Below are positions 15,858 to 23,341 of a DNA stretch of 29,565 nt, in pieces (within the stretch, counting starts at the first letter, position 1; each line of letters opens with the position of its first letter). The stretch lies in the NCBI GenBank assembly GCA_900547025.1, contig UREZ01000015.1:1-29565 (forward strand), given 5' to 3'. The position numbers were made by a program, and so were the translations under genes. The DNA is from an uncultured Collinsella sp. GTDB lineage: Bacteria; Actinomycetota; Coriobacteriia; Coriobacteriales; Coriobacteriaceae. The notes below the pieces were generated by a model, which saw nothing but the letters and a program-made list of their open reading frames with translations, did not search any database and had not been told where the DNA came from.

Positions 15858-16232
15858 ATGTACGCAATCGTTAACACGGGCGGCAAGCAGTACAAGGTCG
15901 CCACCGACGATGTCATCACCGTCGAGAAGATCGAGGGCAATGAGGGCGACAAGGTCACCCTGCCGGTTATCTTCCTCAACGATGGTAAGAAGATCGTCAC
16001 CGATCCCGACAAGCTGGCCAAGGCCAAGGTTACCGCTCAAATCGTTGAGCAGTTCAAGGGCGAGAAGCAGCTGGTCTTCAAGTTCCACAAGCGCAAGCGC
16101 TATCGTCGTCTGAAGGGTCACCGTCAGCAGCTCACCAAGCTGAAGATCGTGAAGGTTCAGGCTACCTCCCGCGCCAAGAAGGCTGTCAAGGCAGAGGCTG
16201 AGGCTGTTGCCGAGGCTCCCGTCGCCGAGTAG
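15858..16232 (+). CDS. rplU: Ribosomal protein bL21
   Basis: 124 residues. A component of the 50S subunit that binds 23S rRNA. The family pattern is plain: MYAIVNTGGKQYKV at the start, DKVTLPVIFL, and the basic KFHKRKRYRRLKGHRQ motif at about 75-95. A Lys/Ala/Glu tail of ~20 residues (AVKAEAEAVAEAPVAE) makes it longer than the common ~103 residues. ATG 15858 is chosen because the family begins with this Met and GAAGGG lies at 15843-15848; the upstream ATG 15837 would add seven unrelated residues. First gene after the strong promoter at 15787, followed by rpmA after 33 bases. Confidence 0.98.
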   Translation: MYAIVNTGGKQYKVATDDVITVEKIEGNEGDKVTLPVIFLNDGKKIVTDPDKLAKAKVTAQIVEQFKGEKQLVFKFHKRKRYRRLKGHRQQLTKLKIVKVQATSRAKKAVKAEAEAVAEAPVAE

Positions 16233-16265
16233 ATTACACTCGTAACGAAAGAGTAGGTATACACA

Positions 16266-16523
16266 ATGGCACACAAAAAAGGACTCGGTTCCTCCCGTAA
16301 TGGCCGTGACTCCCGCGGTCAGCGCCTTGGCACGAAGCGCTATGCCGGCCAGACGGTAACCACGGGCACGATTCTCGTCCGTCAGCACGGCACGCACATC
16401 CACCCGGGTGAGAACGTTGGCCGTGGTAAGGACGACACGCTGTTCGCGCTGGTCGACGGTACCGTTGAGTTCCACAAGGGTATCAAGCACAGGGTCAGCG
16501 TACGCCCGCTCGCGAACGCGTAA
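16266..16523 (+). CDS. rpmA: Ribosomal protein bL27
   Basis: 85 residues, full length. It lies near the peptidyl transferase centre of the 50S subunit. It begins MAHKKGLGSSRNGRDS, so it lacks the cleaved N-terminal extension found in Firmicutes, and shows GTKRYAGQTV, ILVRQHGTHIHPGENVGRGKDD and HRVSVRP. It follows rplU in the near-universal rplU-rpmA-obgE order and is closed by a terminator 25 bases after the stop. Confidence 0.98.
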   Translation: MAHKKGLGSSRNGRDSRGQRLGTKRYAGQTVTTGTILVRQHGTHIHPGENVGRGKDDTLFALVDGTVEFHKGIKHRVSVRPLANA

Positions 16524-16548
16524 TTCACCCTTCATAGAGCACATATGT

Positions 16549-16592
16549 GGGAGGCACTTGAGTTTTAGGATTCAAGGGTCTCCCTCTTTTTT
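16549..16592 (+). terminator. Intrinsic terminator between rpmA and obgE
   Basis: A 14-bp stem joins GGGAGGCACTTGAG (16549-16562) and TTCAAGGGTCTCCC (16571-16584), with one mismatch and two G-U pairs and an 8-base loop, followed by TCTTTTTT. The obgE ribosome site begins three bases later, and no separate obgE promoter is visible. It may therefore be a partial terminator that lowers obgE output relative to the ribosomal proteins. Confidence 0.85.
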
Positions 16593-16594
16593 GT

Positions 16595-16600
16595 AGGAGG
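16595..16600 (+). promoter_or_regulatory. Ribosome binding site fixing the obgE TTG start
   Basis: A perfect AGGAGG stands eight bases before TTG 16609, where the ObgE family N-terminus begins. It is so close to the terminator T tract that terminator folding and ribosome loading may influence each other. Confidence 0.8.
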
Positions 16601-16608
16601 CGATTCTG

Positions 16609-18075
16609 TTGTCACAGTTCACCGATATCAGCCGCATTAACGTGTGCGGCGGCGACGGCGGAGCCGGATGCATGTCGTTTAGGCGCGAGGCATTTGTCCC
16701 CAAGGGCGGCCCCGATGGCGGCGACGGCGGTCGTGGCGGCAATGTCGTCATCCAGGCCGATGCTCAGCTGTCTTCGCTGATCGATTACCGCTTTAAGCAT
16801 CACTTCCGCGCCGAGCGCGGCACGCACGGGCAGGGTGCCCGTCGTAACGGTAAGAGCGGCGAGGACCTGATTCTCAAGGTCCCTATGGGTACCGTGGTAC
16901 GCGAGCTCGACCCCGAGACGCAGACCCCGATGTTCGAGATTGCCGACCTGGTGCACGACGGCGAGCGCGTCGTCGTGGCGCCCGGCGGTGCCGGCGGTCT
17001 GGGCAATACCCACTTTGTGACGTCGGTGCGTCGCGCTCCGGCCTTTGCCCAGCTCGGCGAGCCTGCCGAGGAACACTGGATCGAGCTCGAGATGAAGCTT
17101 ATGGCCGATGCCGCGCTTGTGGGCTTTCCCTCGGTGGGTAAGTCATCGCTCATTGCGCGCATGAGTGCCGCCCGTCCCAAGATTGCCGACTACCCGTTTA
17201 CCACGCTCGTGCCGAACCTCGGCATGGTGCGTGCCGGCGAATATTCTTACGTCGTTGCCGACGTCCCCGGTCTTATCGAGGGCGCGAGCGAGGGCAAGGG
17301 CTTGGGTCACCAGTTCCTGCGCCACATTGAGCGTACGGCCCTGATCATGCACGTCGTCGACATGACGGGTGGTTTTGAGGATCGCGATCCGGTCGAGGAT
17401 TACCGCATCATCAACCGTGAGCTCGAGCAGTATGGTGCCGAGCTTTCGGAGCGTCCGCAGATCGTCGTTGCTAACAAGTGCGACGCGCCGGGCACGGCCG
17501 ATAAGATTGCCGACCTCAAGCGCGCAGCGCTCGACGATGGACATATGTTCTTTGCCGTGTCTGCTGTGACGGGCGCCGGCCTCAACACGCTGATGCTTGC
17601 CGTGGGCGAGCAGGTGGCTAAGCTGCGTGCCGAGTTGGCTGTCTCCGATGAGCCGGTCGACCTGCGCGACGATGAATGGGAGCGCCGTCGCCTGCAGCGT
17701 GAGAAGCGTTTCCGCATTGTCCAGGAAGAGCCCGGTGCCTTCCGCGTGGTCGGTCGTGCCATCGAGCGCATGGTCATTCAGACCGACTGGGAAAATGAGG
17801 AAGCCGTCATTTACCTGCAGCATAAGTTTGCGCGTATGGGTGTTGACGACGCGCTCGAGAAGGCCGGTTGTCGTGCGGGCGACGAGGTCCGCATTTGCCA
17901 GCGCGCCTTTGACTTTGAGGGCGCTGAGGACTTCTCGGAGTACGAGGAGCTCGAGGATGCTGGTGAGGACGTTGCCGTTGAAGCCATTGACGTGGCCGAT
18001 GCTGCGGATGAGGGCGTCGAGGTTGTCGATGCGGCGGATGCCGCGGACGATGCCGAGACCTCGGAGGGCGAGTAG
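16609..18075 (+). CDS. obgE: Obg-family GTPase (CgtA), ribosome assembly and stress
   Basis: 488 residues with all three Obg parts. The Gly-rich N-terminal domain starts FTDISRINVCGGDGGAGC and includes GGPDGGDGGRGGNV. The G domain has G1 GFPSVGKS (172-179), G3 DVPG (218-221) and G4 NKCD (289-292). The OCT domain is at about 360-430 (FRVVGRAIERMV). A strongly acidic Asp/Glu/Ala/Val tail of about 50 residues ends the protein. It binds the 50S subunit late in assembly. The TTG start is fixed by AGGAGG at 16595. nadD starts three bases after the stop, forming obgE-nadD-yqeK-rsfS. Confidence 0.98.
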   Translation: MSQFTDISRINVCGGDGGAGCMSFRREAFVPKGGPDGGDGGRGGNVVIQADAQLSSLIDYRFKHHFRAERGTHGQGARRNGKSGEDLILKVPMGTVVRELDPETQTPMFEIADLVHDGERVVVAPGGAGGLGNTHFVTSVRRAPAFAQLGEPAEEHWIELEMKLMADAALVGFPSVGKSSLIARMSAARPKIADYPFTTLVPNLGMVRAGEYSYVVADVPGLIEGASEGKGLGHQFLRHIERTALIMHVVDMTGGFEDRDPVEDYRIINRELEQYGAELSERPQIVVANKCDAPGTADKIADLKRAALDDGHMFFAVSAVTGAGLNTLMLAVGEQVAKLRAELAVSDEPVDLRDDEWERRRLQREKRFRIVQEEPGAFRVVGRAIERMVIQTDWENEEAVIYLQHKFARMGVDDALEKAGCRAGDEVRICQRAFDFEGAEDFSEYEELEDAGEDVAVEAIDVADAADEGVEVVDAADAADDAETSEGE

Positions 18076-18078
18076 GCC

Positions 18079-18756
18079 ATGTCGCTGCGCGGTGGAATCG
18101 GTCTGCCCGAGCTTCCTCTAGAGGACGGGCAGGAGTTTAGGCTCGGCATTATGGGTGGCACCTTTGATCCCATCCATTACGGGCACCTGGTGACCGCCGA
18201 GCAGGCGCGCGAGTCGCTCGATTTGGACGCTGTGCTCTTTATGCCGGCGGGCTCTCCTGCCTTTAAGCTTGACAAGCCGGTGACGCCTGCCGAGGACCGT
18301 TATGCCATGACGGTCCTCGCCACCGCCGCGAACCCGGCCTTTTTGGCGAGCCGGTTCGAGATCGACCGTCCGGGCGTAACCTATACGGCCGATACGCTTC
18401 ATGACCTTCGCGACTTTTACCCGCCGCAGGTAAAGCTCTACTTTATTACGGGCGCCGACGCGATTATCGATATTGTGACCTGGCATGATGCCGAACGAAT
18501 CGCTGAGCTTGCCACCTTTATTGCGGCGACGCGACCGGGTTTTGATATCGATACGGCGCGTGCCCGAATCAAAGAGTCGGGGCTGCCGTTCGACGTGCGC
18601 TATATTCAGATTCCGGCGCTGGCGATCAGCTCGACGAACATTCGTAAGCGAGTTGCCCGCGGCATGAGCGTGCGCTATCTTACGAGCGAGTCCGTGCTCG
18701 GCTACATTCGCAAACGCAGGCTATATGCCGATTTGGGCCAAGAAGATTTTGAGTGA
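18079..18756 (+). CDS. nadD: Nicotinate-nucleotide adenylyltransferase
   Basis: 225 residues. It joins nicotinate mononucleotide and ATP to make deamido-NAD in cytosolic NAD synthesis. The nucleotidyltransferase signature GGTFDPIHYGHL lies at residues 26-37 with His33 and His36; FITGADAI and the C-terminal ISSTNIRKRV motif follow. About 20 extra residues precede the catalytic core; no better internal start is seen. It is followed after 12 bases by yqeK, the same pairing as in Firmicutes, and then rsfS. Confidence 0.97.
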   Translation: MSLRGGIGLPELPLEDGQEFRLGIMGGTFDPIHYGHLVTAEQARESLDLDAVLFMPAGSPAFKLDKPVTPAEDRYAMTVLATAANPAFLASRFEIDRPGVTYTADTLHDLRDFYPPQVKLYFITGADAIIDIVTWHDAERIAELATFIAATRPGFDIDTARARIKESGLPFDVRYIQIPALAISSTNIRKRVARGMSVRYLTSESVLGYIRKRRLYADLGQEDFE

Positions 18757-18768
18757 TGGGGGTCTACG

Positions 18769-19377
18769 TTGTCGGTAGAGGATCAGTTTGAGGGCGATGA
18801 GCGCGCACTGCTCAAGCGCATTCAAGAGCTGCTCGATGTTCGCATGAAGGATAAGCGCAAGCGCTATGTGCATTCGCTGGGTGTTGCCGAGACCGCACTT
18901 CATCTGGCCGAGGTCTACGGCGTTGACCGCTTTGATGCCGCTGCCGCCGGCCTGATCCACGACTGGGACAAAGTGCTCTCCGACGACGAGCTGGTCACGC
19001 GCGCTCTGCATTACGGCATTAAGATTGCCGGCTCTCCTTCCGCCGCGACGCCGCTTTTGCATGGCCCTGTTGCCGCCTATGAGCTTCCGCAGCTTTTCTC
19101 CGAGTTGTCGCCGGCCGTCTTTCAGGCTGTCGACCGTCACACCGTGGGTGCCTGCGACATGACGCCGCTCGATATGGTGGTCTTTGTGGCCGATGCCATC
19201 GAGCCCAACCGCCACGGCGACTATGCGCATGCGCTGCGCAAGATGGTGGGGGAGTCGACGCTCGATGAGTTGTTCTTCTCCTGTTTTGCGCAAGGTCTGG
19301 TCTATGTGATCCAGTCCGGGCGCTATCTTTATCCCACGGCTATTACGATTTACAACCATTACGCCCAGCTGCGCTAG
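18769..19377 (+). CDS. yqeK: HD-domain protein YqeK
   Basis: 202 residues. A metal-dependent HD-superfamily hydrolase; characterised YqeK proteins cleave diadenosine tetraphosphate symmetrically to two ADP. The domain is visible as YVHSLGVAETALHLA (His35), GLIHDWDK (His64-Asp65), LLHGPVAAY, DRHTVG and FVADAIEPNR. The usual HDIAK motif reads HDWDK here, but His and Asp are kept. TTG 18769 is chosen because GGGGGT lies six bases upstream. It sits between nadD and rsfS in the standard order. Confidence 0.93.
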   Translation: MSVEDQFEGDERALLKRIQELLDVRMKDKRKRYVHSLGVAETALHLAEVYGVDRFDAAAAGLIHDWDKVLSDDELVTRALHYGIKIAGSPSAATPLLHGPVAAYELPQLFSELSPAVFQAVDRHTVGACDMTPLDMVVFVADAIEPNRHGDYAHALRKMVGESTLDELFFSCFAQGLVYVIQSGRYLYPTAITIYNHYAQLR

Positions 19378-19404
19378 CTCGGGCTGTCTAGAAAGAGGTA
19401 TTCC

Positions 19405-19860
19405 ATGGCCGACGAGACCATGACCGACGAGCAGATTCTTGAAGGTGTGGAGCACAAGAGCTTCGCCGCCACGTCCGACCGCACCGCCGCCTCGCTGTCC
19501 GCGAGCGGTGTCGCCGCCGAGGATGTCGCCCGCGCCGCCGCGCAGGCCGCCTACGACAAGAAGGGGGAGGACGTTCAGGTGCTCGACCTGACCGAGCTTT
19601 CCGATGTGTGCGACTACTTTGTGCTCGCTACCGGCACCAACAATCGCCAGGTTGATTCCATCGTCGACGAGATCGAGGAGAAGGTCGCCGAGGCTTGCGG
19701 CGAGCATCCGTTCTCCATCGAGGGCCGCGAGCAGAAGACCTGGATGCTCATGGACTATGGTTCGGTTGTCGTCCACGTCTTCACTCCCGAAGCCCGCGAC
19801 TTCTACCGCCTCGAGAAACTCTGGGGAGACGCCCCCCAGCTCCCCCTCAATCTCCTCTAG
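19405..19860 (+). CDS. rsfS: Ribosomal silencing factor RsfS
   Basis: 151 residues. RsfS binds ribosomal protein uL14 and blocks joining of the subunits during starvation. The core starts at about residue 36 (AAEDVARAAAQAAYDKKGEDV) and shows SDVCDYFVLATGTNNRQVDSI split over about 65-86, EGREQKTWMLMDYGSVVVHVF and FYRLEKLWGDA. An N-terminal extension of ~35 acidic/Ala/Ser residues is unusual but is supported by AAAGAGGT before the ATG and the lack of an in-frame alternative start. It ends the obgE operon at a strong terminator. Confidence 0.96.
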   Translation: MADETMTDEQILEGVEHKSFAATSDRTAASLSASGVAAEDVARAAAQAAYDKKGEDVQVLDLTELSDVCDYFVLATGTNNRQVDSIVDEIEEKVAEACGEHPFSIEGREQKTWMLMDYGSVVVHVFTPEARDFYRLEKLWGDAPQLPLNLL

Positions 19861-19904
19861 TGGCTCATTTGATACGGGGCTTTTTAGCTAGCTTCGCGCA
19901 TTTC

Positions 19905-19947
19905 GCCGGGCAGTTGCGGTTTTCCGCACCTGCCCGGCTTTCTTTTT
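19905..19947 (+). terminator. Strong intrinsic terminator after rsfS
   Basis: GCCGGGCAGTTGCGG (19905-19919) pairs with CCGCACCTGCCCGGC (19924-19938) over 15 bp with one mismatch around a TTTT loop, followed by TTTCTTTTT. It lies between the convergent rsfS and dinB genes. The minus-strand exit has no T tract, so it mainly serves the + strand. Confidence 0.92.
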
Positions 19948-19959
19948 GTCCAAAGGCGG

Positions 19960-21213
19960 TTAATCATTGAAGCGGGATTGGCGGCCGAAGGATAGGGCGG
20001 TGTCGCCGAACTTGTCTCGGACGGCGTCGATAGCGACGGATAGGTCGCGACGGTCGCTCGATTGGGCTCCGCGGTCGTCGACTTCGCAGAACAGGTCAGT
20101 CTGGATGCCGCCCTGATGGTCAAAGTCGCTCATGCCGATGCCTGCTAAGCGAACGTGCATTCCTTCCTGCCAGATGTTGTCGAGCAGTTCGAGTGCAACC
20201 GCCACGAAGATGTTCTCATCGTCGGTCGGATGAGGCAGCCGGCGCTGCGCCGTACGTCCGCTGCCATACGAATACTTAAGCTTGAGTGTCACCGTGGCGC
20301 CCGTTAGTCCCTGGCGGCGCAGGCGGCGTCCCACTGACTCACCCAGCAGCGCAATCGCCGCTTCGATGTCCCCGCGCTCAGTCAAATCTTTCGCAAAGGT
20401 GCGTTCATTGCTGACCGACTTGACCTCGCGCTCTTCATCGAGACTCGTGACTTCGGAGATTTCGAGTCCCAGCGCACGCTGGCGCATGCGTTCGCCGTTG
20501 ACGCCAAAAATAGAGGCCAAGGTGGATTCCGGCGCACGTGATAGCTCGCCGAGGGTGTAGATGCGCATGCGGCGCAGTCGCTCCTCGGCTGAGCGTCCGA
20601 TGCCGCTCATGGCAGACACTGGTAGCGCGGCCAAAAAGCGCTGCTCGGTTCCGGGGCGCACGATGGTCAGCCCAAACGGCTTATCCCGCTCGCTTGCGAT
20701 CTTTGCGACCGTCTTGTTGCAGCCCACGCCAATGGAACAGGTCACTCCCAGTCCTGCCACGCGGTCGCTTATACGCCGCGCAACCAGCAACGGGTCTTCG
20801 GGCGCAAAGCGACCCGGTGTGATATCGATAAAGGCTTCGTCGATGGATACGCGCTCCACGCGCGGCGTCTCCTCGGCAAGAATCGCCATGACCTGCGCGC
20901 TCACCTCGCGGTAGCGATCAAAATGCCCGTGCGTCCAAATGGCTTGCGGGCACAAGCGCCGCGCCTCGGCCGAGGCCATGGCAGAGTGCACGCCAAAGCG
21001 CCGCGCCTCATACGAACACGTGGACACGACGCCACGCGAATCGGCGTCCCCGCCCACGATGAGTGGCTTTCCGCGCCATTCGGGATGATCGAGCATCTCC
21101 ACGCTCGCAAAAAATGCATCGAGGTCCATCAGGCCCACCGCCGGACCCGTCCAGGGCGGCGGCGTGACGCCCGCAGCATCCTCATAACCGTATGTATGTT
21201 CGCGTCTTTCCAT
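19960..21213 (-). CDS. dinB: DNA polymerase IV (Y family)
   Basis: 417 residues. An error-prone translesion polymerase that copies past damaged bases. Motifs: MDLDAFFASVE with catalytic Asp30 and steric-gate Phe35, YEARRFGVHSAM, SIDEAFID with Asp125-Glu126, GVGCNKTVAKIAS, SGIGRSAEERL (helix-hairpin-helix) and the little-finger segment KSVSNERTF. QTDLF at 371-375 fits the beta-clamp binding motif. About 25 residues precede the catalytic core. The only minus-strand gene here, convergent with rsfS and divergent from rpsP. The ATG lacks a ribosome site, and a -10 box just upstream suggests a leaderless message. No clear LexA box is seen. Confidence 0.97.
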   Translation of the reverse strand: MERREHTYGYEDAAGVTPPPWTGPAVGLMDLDAFFASVEMLDHPEWRGKPLIVGGDADSRGVVSTCSYEARRFGVHSAMASAEARRLCPQAIWTHGHFDRYREVSAQVMAILAEETPRVERVSIDEAFIDITPGRFAPEDPLLVARRISDRVAGLGVTCSIGVGCNKTVAKIASERDKPFGLTIVRPGTEQRFLAALPVSAMSGIGRSAEERLRRMRIYTLGELSRAPESTLASIFGVNGERMRQRALGLEISEVTSLDEEREVKSVSNERTFAKDLTERGDIEAAIALLGESVGRRLRRQGLTGATVTLKLKYSYGSGRTAQRRLPHPTDDENIFVAVALELLDNIWQEGMHVRLAGIGMSDFDHQGGIQTDLFCEVDDRGAQSSDRRDLSVAIDAVRDKFGDTALSFGRQSRFND

Positions 21214-21219
21214 GTCATG

Positions 21220-21225
21220 AGTATA
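21220..21225 (-). promoter_or_regulatory. Candidate -10 element of dinB
   Basis: On the minus strand TATACT (21225-21220) lies six bases from the dinB ATG (21213). Transcription would begin at or within a base or two of the ATG. No good -35 box is visible. Confidence 0.5.
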
Positions 21226-21329
21226 CCGCGCAGCTCATGTGGGGTGCGTGGATGTGCTTGCAAATCGCGAATTCTTGTCTAAGATATGGATTTGCCCTCG
21301 ACTACACCGAAGAAGTTGGTCTCACGGAC

Positions 21330-21358
21330 TTCACCTGCCCGCGTCGATGGCGTATTAT
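21330..21358 (+). promoter_or_regulatory. Promoter of the rpsP operon
   Basis: TTCACC (21330-21335), a 17-base spacer and TATTAT (21353-21358) form a sigma-70-type pair. The leader of about 50 bases contains a 5-bp hairpin GCAGC-CTAAA-GCTGC (21381-21395) just before the ribosome site. Confidence 0.65.
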
Positions 21359-21401
21359 GTTCAACTGTTTGTTTGTAGTTGCAGCCTAAAGCTGCTTGGT
21401 T

Positions 21402-21408
21402 GGAGGAG
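21402..21408 (+). promoter_or_regulatory. Ribosome binding site fixing the rpsP TTG start
   Basis: GGAGGAG is six bases before TTG 21415, exactly where the S16 family N-terminus (MAVKIRLARHG) begins. The longer in-frame reading from 21379 adds residues foreign to S16. Confidence 0.85.
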
Positions 21409-21414
21409 TTTCCT

Positions 21415-21756
21415 TTGGCAGTCAAGATTCGCCTTGCTCGTCACGGCGCTAAGAAGCGTCCGTACTACCGTGTCGTCGTCGCCGATTCCCGCGCCCCGCG
21501 TGACGGTCGTATCATCGAGGAGGTTGGCCGCTACAACCCGATGACCGCCCCCAAGACCATCAACCTCGATCTCGAGAAGATCGCCGACTGGCAGTCCAAG
21601 GGCGCTCAGCTCACCGACGCTGTCGCCGTTCTGGTCAAGGCCGCCAACGAGGGCGAGAAGACCGAGACCGTCGTCAAGAAGTCCAAGAAGCAGCTCGCCA
21701 AAGAGGCCGAGGCCGCTAAGGCTGCCGCTGAGGCCGCTGAGGGCGCCGAGGAGTAA
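21415..21756 (+). CDS. rpsP: Ribosomal protein bS16
   Basis: 113 residues. A 30S assembly protein. The S16 signature is clear: VKIRLARHGAKKRPYYRVVV, DSRAPRDGRIIEEVGRYNP and AQLTDAVAVLVK. The C-terminal ~30 residues (about 84-113) form a Lys/Ala/Glu-rich tail, making it longer than the common 80-90. First gene of rpsP-khpA-rimM-trmD-lepB; khpA starts four bases after the stop. Confidence 0.98.
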   Translation: MAVKIRLARHGAKKRPYYRVVVADSRAPRDGRIIEEVGRYNPMTAPKTINLDLEKIADWQSKGAQLTDAVAVLVKAANEGEKTETVVKKSKKQLAKEAEAAKAAAEAAEGAEE

Positions 21757-21759
21757 ATC

Positions 21760-22044
21760 GTGCCTGAGGTTGACGCTGCACAGCTCGAGGGTGAGGCAAT
21801 GCTCTCAGATCGCATCGCCGATCTCGTCGAATATCTCGTTGTTCAGATCGTCGACGACCCGGATTCCGTGAGCCTTGAGGTCATCGATGGTGACGACGCC
21901 TCTACGATTGAGGTTTCGGTCGCCGAGGATGACGTCGCTAAGGTCATCGGCCGTCGTGGCCGTACCATCAAGGCCATTCGCACGCTCGCCCGTGCACTGG
22001 CCGCTCGCCTCGACACTGCTGTCGAGGTAGAGGTTCTGGGCTAG
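21760..22044 (+). CDS. khpA: KH-domain RNA-binding protein KhpA
   Basis: 94 residues from GTG 21760. A single KH domain with the RNA-binding GxxG loop GRRG at 64-67 (KVIGRRGRTIKAIRTLARAL). KhpA proteins bind RNA, often with KhpB, and affect cell elongation and division in streptococci; the role here is not shown. Place between rpsP and rimM is the standard one. GAGGAG precedes the GTG. ATG 21799, with GAGGGTGAGG upstream, would give an 81-residue protein closer to the usual length and is a real alternative. Confidence 0.95.
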   Translation: MPEVDAAQLEGEAMLSDRIADLVEYLVVQIVDDPDSVSLEVIDGDDASTIEVSVAEDDVAKVIGRRGRTIKAIRTLARALAARLDTAVEVEVLG

Positions 22045-22048
22045 GACC

Positions 22049-22570
22049 TTGAGGTCCCAGTACAAAAACATCGCCCGTGTGGTCAAGCCGCACGGAAGGA
22101 AGGGGGAGGTCCTCGCGCAGCCGCTGCGGGGGCTTCCTTCTGTATTAGAGCCGGGTATGCGCGTCGCCCTGACGCCGCCGGCGCTCAAGCGCGACCGCTT
22201 TTGCACGGTCGTGTCCGTCACCGATACGGGCGATGGCGATCTGGTCTCGTTTGAGGGCATTGACGACTTGACGGCCGCCGAGGGCATCACGGGATGCTAC
22301 GTGCTGGCAAATCGTGACGACTTTGAGCTCGATTCGCTCGATGCTGCCTATACCGACCTGATGGGTCGCGAGGTGGTCGACGAGCGCTTCGGTTCGCTCG
22401 GCACGATCGTCGAGATCATGTCGACGCCCGCTAACGATGTTTGGGTTGTCGAGGGCGATCGGTACGGCGAGGTACTGATTCCCGTGATCGAGCAGGTTGT
22501 GCTCGATCTTCCCGACACAGGAACAATTTCCGTCCATGTTATGGACGGCCTGATCGATATGGACAAGTAG
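22049..22570 (+). CDS. rimM: 16S rRNA processing/30S maturation factor RimM
   Basis: 173 residues. It binds ribosomal protein uS19 and helps mature the 30S head. Two beta-barrel parts are seen: YKNIARVVKPHGRKGEVLAQP at the N-terminus, and the PRC-like half with DLMGREVVDERFGSLGTIVE, VWVVEGDRYGEVLIPVIEQ and the terminal GLIDMDK. TTG 22049 with TAGGA upstream is four bases after the khpA stop. It lies between khpA and trmD as in most bacteria. Confidence 0.95.
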   Translation: MRSQYKNIARVVKPHGRKGEVLAQPLRGLPSVLEPGMRVALTPPALKRDRFCTVVSVTDTGDGDLVSFEGIDDLTAAEGITGCYVLANRDDFELDSLDAAYTDLMGREVVDERFGSLGTIVEIMSTPANDVWVVEGDRYGEVLIPVIEQVVLDLPDTGTISVHVMDGLIDMDK

Positions 22571-22580
22571 GGAGGACAAC

Positions 22581-23339
22581 ATGCTGATTGAGACCCTTTC
22601 GGTCTTTCCCGAGATGTTTGAGCCCGTCATGTCCACATCGATTTTGGGCCGCGCCCGCAAGGCCGGCCTTTTTGATTTTAAGGCCTATAACCTGCGTGAC
22701 TGGACGCACGACCGTCATCGTACCGTTGATGACGAGCCGTACGGCGGCGGGCAGGGCATGCTCATGAAGGTCGAGCCCATTGCCGAGGCCATCGAGTCCA
22801 TTCGTGCCGAGGGTCCCAAGCCAACCGTGGTGTTCTTTACGCCCTGTGGCGAGCCCTTCACGCAGCATGTGGCAGAGCGCCTGCTTAAAAGCGAGCGCTT
22901 GCTGTTCGTGTGCAGTCGTTACGAGGGTGTCGACGAGCGCGCGTATGCGTATGCCGACGAGCGTCTGTCGATTGGCGACTACGTGCTCACGGGCGGCGAG
23001 CTGCCCGCTATGGTCGTGGCCGACGCCGTCGTGCGTCTCATTCCCGGCGCCCTGGGCGACGAGATGAGCAACGTGGACGAGTCGTTCTCGACTGCCGAGG
23101 ACGGTGGCCTGCTCGAGTACGCGCAGTACACCCGTCCCGCCGAGTTTAACGGCGAGGGTGTGCCTCCGGTGCTCGTGAGCGGCGACCACGCCAAGATCGA
23201 TGCGTGGCGTCGCAAGAACGCCATCGAGCGTACCTGCCGCTGGCGTCCCGATCTTATCGAGACGGCACGGCTCACGCCCGAGGAGCGCGCGTACGCGCAG
23301 GAGATCCTGGACGCTTCGTATTCGCAGAGCGAGGAGTGA
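22581..23339 (+). CDS. trmD: tRNA (guanine37-N1)-methyltransferase
   Basis: 252 residues. It methylates G37 next to the anticodon using S-adenosylmethionine, preventing frameshifts. SPOUT/TrmD motifs: TLSVFPEMFEP, DDEPYGGGQGMLMK, VCSRYEGVDERA, LTGGELPAMV forming the knot, and YTRPAEFNGEGVPPVLVSGDH. GGGAGGA stands before the ATG. lepB starts two bases after its stop. The rplS gene, which often follows trmD, is absent. Confidence 0.97.
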   Translation: MLIETLSVFPEMFEPVMSTSILGRARKAGLFDFKAYNLRDWTHDRHRTVDDEPYGGGQGMLMKVEPIAEAIESIRAEGPKPTVVFFTPCGEPFTQHVAERLLKSERLLFVCSRYEGVDERAYAYADERLSIGDYVLTGGELPAMVVADAVVRLIPGALGDEMSNVDESFSTAEDGGLLEYAQYTRPAEFNGEGVPPVLVSGDHAKIDAWRRKNAIERTCRWRPDLIETARLTPEERAYAQEILDASYSQSEE

Positions 23340-23341
23340 GT

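Noticed and set aside
21214..21300. SOS (LexA) box upstream of dinB
   Set aside because: I looked for an actinobacterial GAAC-N4-GTTC palindrome and for a CTG-N10-CAG type. Neither is present, only a loose GAATTCTTGTC.
21192..21389. A 65-codon + strand open frame across the dinB-rpsP gap
   Set aside because: It overlaps the dinB start and the rpsP promoter, has no ribosome site and no recognisable product.
23204..23341. N-terminally extended lepB starting inside trmD
   Set aside because: The extra residues are Arg-rich and out of character for a signal peptidase. ATG 23342 has a ribosome site and the normal short cytoplasmic start.
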